From Enoplosus armatus (Eukaryota > Chordata > Actinopteri > Centrarchiformes > Enoplosidae): 64,000 nt of DNA. The stretch covers positions 16,459,001 through 16,523,000 of the forward strand of contig NC_092198.1 in the NCBI RefSeq assembly GCF_043641665.1. The letters run 5' to 3'. The stretch's first letter is position 1; every line of letters begins with the position of its first letter. Below are positions 36,201-48,000 of this stretch, one piece after another. A program made the position numbers and the translations under genes. The notes beneath the pieces were generated by a model, which ran no database searches, had not been told where the DNA came from, and saw only the letters and a list, made by a program, of their open reading frames with translations.

Positions 36201-37580
36201 GAATGAATTACATCCATTTTAAAGTGGCTGAGAGAGCGAGACGATTCACTTCTAGGTTGTCAGTGGTCAAGGAGGAAAATATGAAAAAGGTGTTGCTTCA
36301 TTCAGTCATGAAAAAGTATAAATAAATTGCAGTGGTTTGTACCCATGACCCACTGGGCCTTAGAATTTGACCAGTCTGAACATTTTGTTATGTATTCAGT
36401 TAAATGCTCAATTATATTGTCTGTAAATTAGAGCAGAAACAATTAGTTGATCAAAAAAGATCAAAAATGTAATTTTGATTAATTATAATGGACATACAAT
36501 ATTTCACTATTTTCTGACATTGTACAGAAAAAACAATAGTTTTATTTGATAAAACAATTGGCAGATTAAGCTATAATGAAAACAACTGTTAGTTGCAGCC
36601 CTACTGTAAATTGTATGTCCCAACATGAAGATCGAAAGCATTTCGATCTATTTCCAAAGCCCTCTATGCACTCCCAGGAGTACAAGTCAGGTTGGCTTTA
36701 AAATCATCAAATTTTAAATATAACAAGTCTAAAAAGATACTGCAGCCTTTGTACAAATATCCACCAAGTGTTATTTTTTAACTGTAGAGTGCAAACTCCC
36801 TTCAGATTTATTGCTAAAACCCCACATTTTTTGTGTTGACTGTTTCCCCTACTGTTTGTTATGCACCGTGTTTTCTTTTTGTTAATAAAAAAATGTCTAA
36901 ATCCAATTATATTCCCACCAAAAATGACATTTTCCCTCCTTGGTATCTTTGAGGTCACTTTTCTCTGGTTGATCATCGAGGTCTTTGATTAGAGTTAAAA
37001 CCTGTGCAGATTATTTTAGATGGAGACCACAGTACCACTGTCATGATTCTGTATCCAGGGTTTTATCTCCTGGGCAATTGACTGAATAATCTTACGTTCT
37101 CAAAAGCACCCTATGCTCTCCCTCTGTGTGTGTGTGTGGATGTGTCCATAGGGTATGTGCCCCTTCCAGCCATTCAGTAATCCATCCCAAAGCATCTGTG
37201 ACAGGGTTTACACCGAGGAACCTCAGAGGACACCCACCTCTCCACCAGCTACAGGCTGTAATGAAAACCCAGCCACTGACCAGACAGAGGAATATTCTGA
37301 CCCACCCATAGTTCCAGTGCCAGACGTACAGAGTGAAGACCCATTTGAACCTATAGAGACACTTGAGACACAGCATCCATCTTTTCCTGGAGAATCCACA
37401 GCACTGCTTTCTTCAGAGAGCAGCCTGTTAAGCCCGTATCGAAGTCAGGGTTCGTTGGAAATACCTGCCACAAGGACCAGTAAACAATGTAAGCATGTTC
37501 CAGTGAAACAGCAAGAAATGACACCACCACTAACTGTTTATGTCACTTTAGACATGTTTGAACAAGGCCAGGGCAGGTGA
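26121..37580 (+). CDS. gp130-family class I cytokine receptor, IL-23R/IL-12R beta 2-like
   Basis: Sixteen inferred exons: 26121-26175, 29672-29941, 30045-30174, 30278-30456, 30565-30668, 31846-31869, 32056-32218, 33086-33168, 33302-33518, 33646-33810, 34577-34678, 34760-34903, 34986-35126, 35825-35909, 36091-36172, 37152-37580. All phases agree and give 790 aa. An in-frame TAA abuts the ATG, fixing the start. Order: signal peptide (1-19), Ig-like domain (about 20-108), cytokine-binding FN3 pair with LTCNWEH (C-x-W) and WSEWS at 294-298, three further FN3 domains (about 309-592), TM (596-620), box 1 with VPNP at 630-633, and a tail of about 170 aa. The tail has STALL (730-734), like the gp130 STQPLL internalisation motif, and four tyrosines (668, 696, 744, 778), of which YRSQ is a STAT3-type YxxQ. 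The Ig domain recalls IL-23R. The six-domain ectodomain is that of IL-12R beta 2, CSF3R and gp130. The class is certain; the orthologue is not. Confidence 0.88.
26933..27148. mobile_element. Truncated non-LTR retroelement-like fragment
   Basis: Starts ATCAGAATCAGAAATACTTT then ATTGATCCCCGGGGGGGGAATTG, a signature widespread in teleost genomes that I associate with 3' ends or relics of non-LTR elements. It runs into A-rich sequence and then a TA microsatellite. No reverse transcriptase frame is seen. The class assignment is tentative. Confidence 0.55.
27151..27208. repeat. (TA)29 microsatellite
   Basis: Pure TA run of 58 bp at the end of the preceding repeat fragment. It creates an artefactual Ile/Tyr open frame on the minus strand. 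Confidence 0.97.
29238..29605. mobile_element. Palindromic MITE, copy C, with internal hairpin
   Basis: Starts CTAAAGGAATAGTTTTGGGAA; the right side has AAATAAGCGTATTTCCTAAAAT. Internal arms 29331-29369 and 29458-29496 are inverted repeats matching at 38 of 39 positions around an 88-bp loop. Same family as 85-365 and 1213-1667. It lies in receptor intron 1, close to exon 2. Confidence 0.8.
30669..31845 (+). other. Receptor intron 5
   Basis: AT-rich intron of about 1.2 kb between the exon at 30565 and the 24-nt microexon. No other feature recognised. Confidence 0.75.
31846..31869 (+). CDS. 24-nt microexon of the cytokine receptor
   Basis: Eight codons (AVSEITPE) between TTCCAG and GTAAGA, phase 0 on both sides. 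It lies within the second cytokine-binding FN3 domain, which is thus split over three exons while the other FN3 domains use two. Skipping would remove eight residues without shifting frame. The inclusion call rests on splice consensus and phase; transcript data would settle it. Confidence 0.7.
32056..32218 (+). CDS. Receptor exon encoding the WSEWS motif
   Basis: Encodes residues 255-309, including FAARC and APWSEWSH. WSxWS is the diagnostic motif of class I cytokine receptors, located at the end of the membrane-proximal cytokine-binding module. It follows the microexon in phase 0 and ends phase 1. Confidence 0.93.
32219..33085 (+). other. Receptor intron 7
   Basis: AT-rich intron without recognised features; the open frame at 32528-32797 on the minus strand is not convincing. 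Confidence 0.75.
33811..34576 (+). other. Receptor intron 10
   Basis: Intron within the fourth FN3 domain. Nothing else recognised. Confidence 0.75.
35127..35824 (+). other. Receptor intron 13
   Basis: Intron between the last FN3 domain and the transmembrane exon. The minus-strand open frames here (34982-35450) overlap coding exons and are shadows. Confidence 0.75.
35825..35909 (+). CDS. Receptor transmembrane exon
   Basis: Encodes DPRLMT followed by an uninterrupted hydrophobic stretch (about residues 596-620, rich in Ile/Leu/Val with Cys-Cys near its cytoplasmic end), then a basic stop-transfer WKKFKEK in the next exon. Confidence 0.92.
36173..37151 (+). other. Receptor intron 15
   Basis: Contains an 'AATCGATTAG'-family repeat copy (36428-36605) and ends in a UG-rich tract (37125-37139) before the acceptor CCATAG. 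Confidence 0.75.
36428..36605. repeat. 'AATCGATTAG' family repeat copy
   Basis: Begins TAGAGCAGAAACAATTAGTTG and ends ACAACTGTTAGTTGCAGCCC, with inverted ends and TTTTATTTGATAAAACAATTG inside; related to 21105-21385. Confidence 0.65.
37152..37580 (+). CDS. Receptor terminal exon, cytoplasmic tail
   Basis: Encodes residues 649-790. It is Pro/Ser/Glu-rich with tyrosines in VYTEE, EEYSDPP, SPYRSQG and TVYVTLD. YRSQ fits the YxxQ STAT3 docking consensus. STALL resembles the dileucine internalisation motif of gp130-type receptors. The tail is short compared with the tails of about 215-280 residues in human IL-12R beta 2, IL-23R and gp130. The stop TGA is at 37578-37580. Confidence 0.88.
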   Translation, partial: GMCPFQPFSNPSQSICDRVYTEEPQRTPTSPPATGCNENPATDQTEEYSDPPIVPVPDVQSEDPFEPIETLETQHPSFPGESTALLSSESSLLSPYRSQGSLEIPATRTSKQCKHVPVKQQEMTPPLTVYVTLDMFEQGQGR

Positions 37581-38545
37581 AATTAAAACAAAACTATCAG
37601 ACATTCCAAGAATCAAGATAAGTCAATCACATCTGAATACTGCAGATGTGGTTTTCCATGATGGTGTGTGGCATTATCCTGCTTGGCTCTGTGTCCTACT
37701 GTGGAATGAAAGTAAAGAAGACTGTCTATCCTTCATTGATACAAACATGTAATATTTATAGCAAAACAATGTGTGTAGTAGCTTCTGTATTCAGTCAACT
37801 TGATGACTTTTGCAGAGATAATTATATGGAGATAACTGTATGTCCCTCGAGCAACAGCTGACAGATCTCATTTAATGTAAAGTCAGAAGTCTTAATAGAA
37901 ATTACATTTATCATAATGCTGAGGATTTATGTGAATGGTGAGAAAAAACATGGTAAAAATCATGGTGTAGAAATCATATTATTAGCTATGTATTACAATT
38001 AAGATTATCATGTTTCCTGTTTGTTATCAGTGATATCTGCACTTATTAAACCAAGACAGTTGTAGCCCTTCCTGCACAACTTGGCATCAAATTTAACATT
38101 GACATGTACTTTACATAAGCCGCTTAATAGTGTAGCATTGTTTTCCAGCTATTTTTAAATGTGCCTGAGAGATATAGTATGGTCTTTTTTGTATTAAATG
38201 GGGCACAAAGCTACAGAACCCCACTCGACAATCTAGTGCATTATCACGCCTTTTTTTATTTTTTTATTTATTACATTTGTTAAATGGTTCTAAGTTTTTT
38301 ACAATTACCAAAGGGTGATATGGCCTGTGATTCAGCAGAGGATTTGGTAAAACAACAGTACGTGGAAATAAGGAAGGGGAAAACCTGATTCAATCTGTTG
38401 AGTGATAAATGTTCAACTTTTTTGTCCTTGTTTTTAGCTGTATGTCTATTTTATGTTCCTTAAGTACATTGAGAGCAACTTAAAACCGGAGTCAAATTAC
38501 TTGTATGTGTATATACTTGCCAATAAAGCTATTCTGATTCTGGTA
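37581..38545 (+). other. Receptor 3' untranslated region
   Basis: AT-rich sequence up to the poly(A) signal. Short open frames at 37558-37861 lack domains. Confidence 0.7.
38522..38527 (+). terminator. Receptor poly(A) signal AATAAA
   Basis: GCCAATAAAGC about 940 bp after the receptor stop; the next gene's 5' region begins immediately after. Confidence 0.7.
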
Positions 38546-39016
38546 ATCTAAGACACTGCATCCATTTTGTAGTTTCATGTCATTTCCTGTATATACCTGC
38601 AGGTGGCAGTATGACGGAGAATGTCGTCTGAACTACAGACAGCAACAACCAAGAAGTAGAAGGCTAGCTAGTTTAGCTCTAGCTAGCTAGCACGTTTGGT
38701 GACTGTAGTGTCGCTGTGCTAGCTAACTGCTAACAATCTGGATTTAAGAGAAACAGACTGAAAAGATAACATCATTTTTGGTATGCTGATCTGCCGTGAG
38801 TCTTAACAACCTATGTTTCGACTAAGTACCTGCCGGCCCGTCAGGATGTTAACCGGGCTTAAAGTTGTTGGATGATTCTCTTGAATTAGTAGCTAAAGGG
38901 CCTTGAGTCCGCGATACTTGGGTGAACGACAAACGGGGATCACCGTGGTCTGAGAGAGGTAGCATCAAGCCACAGGTTAGCTGTTAATATTCACTGCACC
39001 AAAACCTCTCCTGAAC
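38546..39016 (+). promoter_or_regulatory. rngtt: rngtt promoter / 5' UTR region
   Basis: Short region between the receptor transcript end and the rngtt ATG. It contains a cluster of GCTAGC/CTAGCTAG repeats (38660-38735) and a more GC-rich part (TGCCGGCCCGTCAGG). No TATA box is evident. The transcription start cannot be placed from sequence. Confidence 0.5.
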
Positions 39017-42000
39017 ATGTCACACACCGGACCCCCTCCTCGATGGCGGAATTGTCCCAGAAGAGGACAACCTGTGGCAGGTGAGAAAACAAAAGATAAT
39101 CTAACGTCAGATTAAGCATTTTAATGCACATAGCTGTAAGGGCTATTGCTACTAGCTACGTAATTTGGTGCAATTTGTGTTCGTCTCACAGCATACCAGT
39201 AGAACATGACTGGATGTATTTTCTGAAACGTTATGATGTGCCGTTTAATTTTCCAAACGTCGTGATATAACAATCAGCACGAAGCTATTTTTGTCCGTTT
39301 TCAGTCACTCAAAAATTGGAAGGCTAGCATCACAACACAGTGACGTTAGCGATCAGTGTAGTCCAAAATAATATCATTGTAATTTAAATTAAGCGATGGT
39401 TGGTGTGAATTGAGATGCCGACTTGATTGGTTGACACTAACGAACTATAGAAGCTCAGACGTTTTTAAAGAATATGTACATTTGCAAATTGTAGGGAGGC
39501 CAACTTAGTTGGTCATATTTTTAAATGGAGTTTGGTATGACACTATTCTGGCGCGCGTAGTTTAGCTTACTTGGCACCTGTGGCTAACGGGCTGTCAAAA
39601 CTCAGCTCTTCGTAGACATGGGTGCTTTATGCTAGCTAATCAGTCTTATTTAATTTTGAACGAAAGCTAAGTTTGTGGGCTGTGTTCATTGGATCATTGG
39701 AAAAGTGCTACTGAGTTGGCTAGCCTCGCTGTCGAAGCATCACGTGTCAAAACAAACCAGGGCAGTAGCATGGGTGTGCATGATGCTGTGTAGTGGTCGT
39801 TATCCACTGAAGCCATGTAAATGTAACAACATGTTTACTTGGATCTCGCATTGCCAGACCCATCTCCACTCCACGTTTGCTTCGTACCAGTGCACTAGTC
39901 TAAACAGGTGTTCAATTTCAGCCCACAGCTGGTGGCGGTGGCACTTTTAAATCCAGAGATTGGCTTTAGTACACACGAATGAGTCTAGAGTTTTATTGGA
40001 TGATAACTAATTTAGATATGCCAACAAATACTATAATACTATTGTATGCTTAATTTAGAACGACCACTACAAGTTCTTTCTCTTTGTTTTGTATTTATCC
40101 TCAAATGCCCTCTTTTCTAAACCCGTGACCACACCAGATTTGTTAAGTGATTAATCTGAATTTTTAGGTTTGATTTGGTGTGATAAAATGTGGTAACTGT
40201 TGACACAATTTTGCAGTATATTAAACTGGGCTAAAATCATCCTGTAAAGAAAAATTAAGCATTGGGTGAACCAACTAATCAATTAATCTGCTTGCTCCGG
40301 TCCCTGCTCAAAGTACAGAGTTTTATACCTAGGACCACTGGTTCATTACTTGTATTTTCCCTCATAGGTAAATTCCTGCCAATGAAAACGATGTTGGGTC
40401 CCAGATATGATGACCAAGTTGCTGAGGAGAACAGGTTTCACCCGAGCATGCTGTCCAACTATTTAAGAAGTCTAAAAGTAAGTAACTCCGTGAAGACTGA
40501 AGTTGTGTGAAACATTTTGAATTTGGCAAACCCTCACCCTCTCACCATCGTCTTTTCTGTCTTTCTTCAGGTGAAAATGGGGTTGCTTGTGGATTTGACG
40601 AACACTACTCGCTTTTATGACCGCAACGACATTGAAAAAGAAGGCGTAAAATATGTGAAGGTTCAGTGTAAAGGGTATGAGTAAATTTCACTGTCATGAG
40701 TTGAACTAATTGTAAGTTGTAGTTCACTCAGTGTACTAAGGCTAATGTCATTCTGTTTGTTTTAGCCACGGAGAATGTCCTTCGAAAGAGACGACTGCAA
40801 TGTTCATCAGGCTCTGTGAACACTTCATTGAGAAAAACCCCACAGAATTGATAGGTAAGGAAACCTCAGCTTAACAGTTAGACCAAATCACTATATAAGT
40901 ATGTGCTTTTTGCAGATCGTTTGTATTTCCTTCATTTCAATTCCTATCTTTGTCTGTTTGCGCTGTCATAGGAACATCTCCTTTCACAGATTTAATAGTC
41001 AGAAATCAGATTTCTGTGTGTTATGTTGTTGAATATGAAGCACAAGAGGAAACAGTCGTAATGTTTGAACTGCTTTGATTACAGTTTTTTTTTGTGTTTT
41101 ACCTTTGCTTATATGACTGTCAGATTTTGAATGCTTGGAAATGATGAAAAGATTAGTTCCTCCGGCTATGAAAACTTATACTGGATCAGATAGATTGCTT
41201 TTCTCATACAAGCGAATATTTTTAAGCTCTTTAAATTTAAACAGTAGATTTTGTAGTTAAGATTTAGTAATATTCAGTTTAGTAGTAGAGAATAATAGAT
41301 TTCAAACATTTTCCCATTGACTCAAATGGTCAATATCAGTGTTGTTTCTTTGTGAAATAAAAGGCTTGCATTAGTGTTCCATGTACTTTAATGTCAAAAG
41401 CTAAACATTTGGGAACATCTGTGTTTTTATCTCATAAAGATTATATCAATGTGGCTGAAACCTATGAAGTGCTATGTGTATCACTTCTGCTCACAGAAGA
41501 GTATGAAGATATATGAAAGTAGAATTTCAAAAGTGTAAAAACAGCTGGTGCTGTAAATGAGTTTGCACTGTGTGTAATTTACTCAGACTGTTGGAACAGC
41601 TTTACCTCAACAATAACTCATTTAGATTTTGTTTTGATGGTTTACCACCCCACAGTTTTTACTCCTTAGACATTCAAACTTCCATTTATTCCACTCAATA
41701 AGAATCTTAATGCCTGAGCAACACCGCAAAAACCTTGAGTTTAAGTGCGAGCATCTGGAGCACCTCTGCTTTATTTCTAAAAACATTAACATCGGCTCTC
41801 TTATTTTGCAGTAAAGACTAATGTATACGGTGTCCTGTGAGTTAGTTTTAGCTTTAGTTTTTGAGTTTACTGTTGTGTGACCATAATGCTTCATAAAAAA
41901 AAGTGTGCTTGCATTCTCTGTAGTTGAGTTCACAGTGACCATATTATTTTATAGTATCACAAAAATAGTTTTAGTGTAGTATCCTACAATTTCTGGCAGC

Positions 42001-45000
42001 TGTATTTCTTTTTTAAGAGGTTATTCAGTCTGTCGCTTATAGCAAAAAGTTAAATGACTGAATGTTTAGTAACTTAAAACAGACACAGAACACACACAGG
42101 TCCAAGAGTCTTAAATCATGATAGTATTATGAATAGTGGCCTTAAGCCATTCTGTTGTATTATTTACCCCTTCAGAAGAAGTTATTTTATGGTAATTTGT
42201 AAAATGAAGTAGCTCAGGTTCACTAAAACAGGCTTTAAATTGTCTTTTCTAGGCATTACTCCTGTGATAATATAAATTGCCTTACGAGGCTGTAAAATCT
42301 AACAGCATCCTGCAACTGGTATTTGTTAACAGAACCCTTTTTCCTCATTTGTTCCACATTTTTTGATTTAAAATCTAGAACTAATGTCAATTAGGCCTGC
42401 ATGTAACATTTTAAGTAGGGTTTACTGCTATGCAATTTAGACTACATTTATTTTGAGCGTGAAAGCTCATATTAGAACTTGGAAAAGTGTGTTAAAAGTT
42501 AGTCATTGGACCTTGAATTTAGATTTGAATTTGTGGAGGAGTCCATTGGCCCTTTAGTAGCATTCCCCTCTGTGTCCAGCAGAGGGCAGCCTTACTCTAA
42601 CATTTGACAAGTGCAAATGGAAGTGCGGTTGCATGTTTTATTTAAAAATACTCGCTTTTTTTCCATTTTTTTCCCAGTAAGCATGTTTTATATTCATACA
42701 GTTACGCTCTTAAATATCAGACAGCTTCCCAGTACAACCAGTCTTCACCTGATGGTCACAGAGTAGCTCTGTGTAGCAGCCGGAGGTTAAATGGCCCTCC
42801 TCAAGGTTTGCTCACGTGTCTTTGTTAAAGATTGGGAATGCATTCGCATATTTCCAAATGTGCATGACTCTCAAACAAAACAGAAACAAAACAAAAACGG
42901 TGTCGTGCAAGTCACTATGTTGTTGGTTTTCTAAGTGTGGGCGTTTCACATGAGAAACAACACTCCTCTCCCACTGAACACTGTGTAGGTGATTTCTAGG
43001 TGAAAGGACACCAGTAGACACCAAGCCTAAACTTTGACTAAATACACTGTGCTTAAAAGGTTGGTTTAAAATTTTGTAGATGTCTGTATGTGGGCAGATT
43101 TTTGCACTGTTGTTTCACTGTGTATTGTATTTATAACTTCATGGAGATGCTGTAGTTAGGGGTGCACTCAGCTTATTGTTATTTATCAATATGTACTTAA
43201 AAGTATGGAATTAGTTTTATTTTGCATTGTTGAAGTTAATGAGTTGGGCCATGTCAGTCTTCATGCATGTGTAAATAGTTTCCAGCACGACTGGGAGACC
43301 TTGCAATGCATTCAAATCTGATATATCGACCTATATTAATATCAATATATCAGTGTATCACTCGGCTGATAAGTAACTTGAAATTACTGAACAGAAAGCT
43401 AGGTTTGAGGTAATGTAGAAACAGTGTCACCATTACGTAGTTTTCCCACCAAATCTAAAGGATCTATATCAAGATTGTTTATGTTGTGTCAGAAATTATT
43501 GTTATCTCTTAACTCTCAAATATGGATATCAATATCTGCCACAGAAATCCAGTATTGGTCTGGCTATAATTGAAATTGACAGGGTTAATGAAACATTACT
43601 TGTGCTGCTGTCAAATATGTATTATGTGTAAAAAATGATGTGTCTCGAGATCTCAATTCCCAAATAATTATTCAAGTGCTACCTCATTCAAAGGCTTGGG
43701 TTCTAGACTAACTATAACACTGTTATTAAGCAACTTCCTTTTCAGTGTGAAAAAGTTTGGAATCATATTCCGCTGTGACATTGTGCCTGGAGGCAGCCTG
43801 GTGAATTCTTATCAAGGACACAAGGATTTTGAAGTTGCACTTTCACACTAGTGACAGCAGGGTTCTCTCTTATCCCTCACTCCAGCGCCTTTTGTAGTCC
43901 TGCCCAGATCTGTTCTTACCTCCTAACTGCTGCCTGGCTTGTAATTCAAATTGCTCGAACATCAGAGCAGAATGTGTGAATGTCATCTCAGCAATGTCCT
44001 GTCTTTAGCCAGCTGGTGATTAGGCTTTGTTGTCTCTGTGGTACACATGTCCAAATTAGACAGTTGGGCTATTAAATGTGACCCCCCCCCCCCCCCCCCC
44101 CCCCATCCTCTGACGTTGGTTCATTTCATCTTCATTAGCCTTGGCGTTGCCAGGCAAACTTCCTTTGCTGGGGAAATATGGGAGTCAGGTGGTTTTTATT
44201 TCGTGGAGTTTGAACGCTGCTGCGTTCCTCGCTTGATGCTTGTTTGTGAGAATATCACTTGGTTACAAAATTAGTGGACTGTGGATTTTAGCTGATTCAA
44301 ATTAAAGAGTACATTTTTTTTTCCTGTGCTCTTTTCATCCACTCTTTACCTCCCTGAATTTTTCATCAATCTCTGGCCCCCCCACCCCCCCCCCGAGGGA
44401 GAGAGGGATTTACCTGCAAGTCTTTGGATTTTTTTGACTTGATGCCCCCGCTCAAAACATGGAGTCAGTACATCTCAAAGAGTACTGATGTTATTGATGT
44501 GAGAGGGGACCAGGTTGGATGAGATGGTGCTAAACCGCAGGCTTATTGAAATAACGACACCGCGCTCACATTACGCTACATTAAATTGATTGCGTGGAGG
44601 CGTCGAGCATAGATAGGGGGAAAAGATAGATTGGTGATATGACTTGCAGCATATTTTACCATTACACTTCTAAGAGTGTTATCTAAATGCCTAAGATTTA
44701 ATATGAATCTAAATGATAAAGTGGGATTCTCTGTTTTTGACCTCTGTGCTGCCTTTTGTTTTGTCTCCTGGAGGTGTTCACTGCACGCATGGCTTCAACC
44801 GGACAGGCTTTCTGATATGTGCATACCTGGTGGAGAAGATGGACTGGAGGTAAGGGCTGACTGACCCCATACCCCCTGAACACATACTCCCCACCCCCTC
44901 CCGTGGTTTGATAATCCCATCTTCTCCTGTTTACATTTGTGTGACGGCCCAAGAAGTTACACTGTCAGTACAGATCACCTCGGGCTTCACAAAGAAGCTG

Positions 45001-48000
45001 GCTGGTTGGCAGTGACCCAGCGTGTCACCCCACGACAGAGATGTTAAATAATTTACAACAGAAGGAGGTGGGGGGGGTTGTCTTTAGTCAGAGGTGGAGC
45101 AGCAGTCTGAGAAAGCAGAATCCCTGGAAGCTGCAGACATGAAGGCTGGATAAAACCCTCCCACCACCCACTACTTCCTGTTTAATGAATATTCTGAGAG
45201 CATTCACAGCCCTCGTCCAGTGATCATGTGTTGCAAGATAATTTTACTGTCAAATGATCAACACTGCTAGATTTATTGATTTATTTTTTAAAATTTCTTT
45301 TGGGTATGGCAAGTCATTGAGAAAAACATGCGCTAAACATGAAGAAAGCTATGATCAGGGCTGCAGCTAAATATTATTTATTTTATTGAATTATCTGCTG
45401 ATAGTTTTGCTCTATAAAATGTCAGAAAAAAAGTGAAGACTTTCTCGAGGCCAAGGTGTTGTCTTTTAAGTTGGTTGTTTTGACTGGCCCACTGTCTAAA
45501 ATCCTCAAGAAATGACATAAGATAAGATAATCTGCATTGTTGAAGTAATTTTTCTGGCAAAAATGCCAAATCTCTCTTTTCAGCTACTCCAATGTGGGGA
45601 TTTGCTGCTTGATCTGTTTTTACGTGATTGTAAATCGAATGTCTTCTGGGAATGAATGAATTGAGAAAATAGCGGTCAGATTAATATATAATAAGAATGA
45701 TCCATACTTGCAGCCCTGATTCAATTTACTATAATGTAAAAATAACTGATTAATCAATTATCAGTTATCAGTAAAGACAGAAATAGTACAGTATGAAATA
45801 GAAAGTGTCGAAGTAGTATATAAACTATACTGACATAAAAAATTTAAAAAAAGCTTTTCAAAAGATGCCTCTTCTGTGTTTGCTGTCTCTTATCAGTGTC
45901 GAGGCAGCTGTGGCTGCTTTCGGCCAGGCCCGGGCCCCGGGGATCTATAAGGGAGACTACCTCAAAGAGCTTTTCCGTCGCTATGGGGACGAGGAGGACG
46001 CGCCCTCTGCACCCGCACTCCCTGAGTGGTGCTTCGACGACGACGACGACGGGGAAGTGGACGATGACGGTAACGCTGTTGGCCAGGAGTCGGGCCCCAG
46101 CTCCTCTGGGTCGGCGCCTGGCAAACGAAAGAAAGAGAAGCTAAAACTGGTGAGCTCCAGGAAATGGACTGTTAAGTAGAAAGTCCATTGGTTCCTCTCT
46201 GCACGACACGGATCTCACGCAGGGTGATGCAGGGTCTATATGGAGGCTTCTCTTCTAAGTGAAGAGACTCTTATTTTCTACTATACATAATAATCCAGTA
46301 AACTAGATGTTCAGATTCAGAGGACATGACACAGCTGCTGGCGAAGGTATGATTTTGATCAGATAAAAGCCGTCTCGTGTCTTAATGTAAAGCTCTCATC
46401 AGTTCAGTTTGGGGAAATTAGAAGCGTTGAATCATCTCCAGTTGCGTATAATCTTTTTTTCTCTTGTTAACATCAAGCTGAGGCTCTCATCCACTCTCAT
46501 TTTGAGTAAATAAAAGGAGCTTAAATTCAAGTAGTATCACCAACATTTCAAGGAGTCGGTGGAGAGGCGAAAGCGGCAGTGTTTGCACAAATCTATGTTT
46601 TGATTTTCCTTTCTACAGTTCAAATTACAATTCTATCCAAATCCAAACAGTGAATAGTTATTTATCACTGTTGGTACTGAAGAAGAAGCTACAGGAGAGG
46701 ACATTAAGGAATACTGTCTCTTGGTTGAGTGGCCTGCCTCAGAGTCTGACTGGTTTGCGGCCAGTTGGATGTCATGAAGAGAAACGTCTTAAAATCTGTT
46801 TAAAAGTAGAAGAAAGGCGAGCAATGCCTGCAGAGCTTTACATTTAATTGAAATGTCATTGCTGGTGTTTTTTTTCCCCCTCCGAGTCATACAATCTGCG
46901 TAGATGAAACACTTTTGAGTTTAGATATGAACAGCAGAAACACTGCTATGCTATTCTGGATAGTACATACTCAGACTGATCAATGATCGGCTTCTGAGGA
47001 GTGGAGTACGTGTGGCTGCGGTTTGTGTTGGGAAAGTTTCCCCGTCCTGCCGGGTTAGAGATATTTGAGGGAGAAGGGGGAGTCAAAGGAATCGGATTTC
47101 TGTCTCTGGTGGACTTGATTGCACTCTGCTGCAATATGTTCGAACCATTTCATCATTTAGTTTTCTCAGTAGTCCGAGATGACGTGGTCAGATGTCTTGT
47201 TTTATCCCGTCAACAGTCCAAAACCTAAAGATGTTAAATTTACTATTATATACAACACAGAAAAGCAACAAAATCCTCACATTTGAGAGGCTGTAACTAG
47301 TGAATGTTTGTCAGTTGACTGAAATGATTAACTAATTATTATTATACTTGAGAATGAATTTCCTTTTGTTTGACTAATTGTTTAATTGACTAATCGTTAC
47401 AGCTCTAATCCAAACAAAGTATTCAGAGATAAGATCATTATAAAGATAATTTAAACACCAACAAAATCATTGAAGTTTTTCATTTACACCGTGTCCATCC
47501 AGGATGCGTTCAGGCTCAGTATTGAGTGTAGTTCACCCCCACTTTGGTCGCTCAAAGCCCAACACGCAATCTCCATCATAATATGTGCCTATGTCAGAAA
47601 ATAATAATAAATGTTGTGATTTCAGCCCAGCCCTATCTACACCAAGGCTTCAACTAACTGCTGCTGAAATATGTGCCTTGGATTATTAATTGTGTAATTT
47701 GTTCAAATGAATGGATGAATGAGGTTAAGCAGTAGCCCTACTGTCTAATGCACATCTCTTCTATTTATATGACCATGATGGGGGTTTCTCTTCTCAGCAG
47801 CCATTCATACACAAAACATATGCATGAATGGCACTTGGGGTGACGCGTATTATCACAACACATCTGTTTCTGCATATATTGTCATAGCAGAATGAGGGTG
47901 AAAAAGGTCATGACAAACGAGAAAGAAATGAGGTTAGTGAGTGAGAATCATTCTTAGTTGGAAACGGGGTGCTACAGATATCATCAATGTGAGATGCCAG

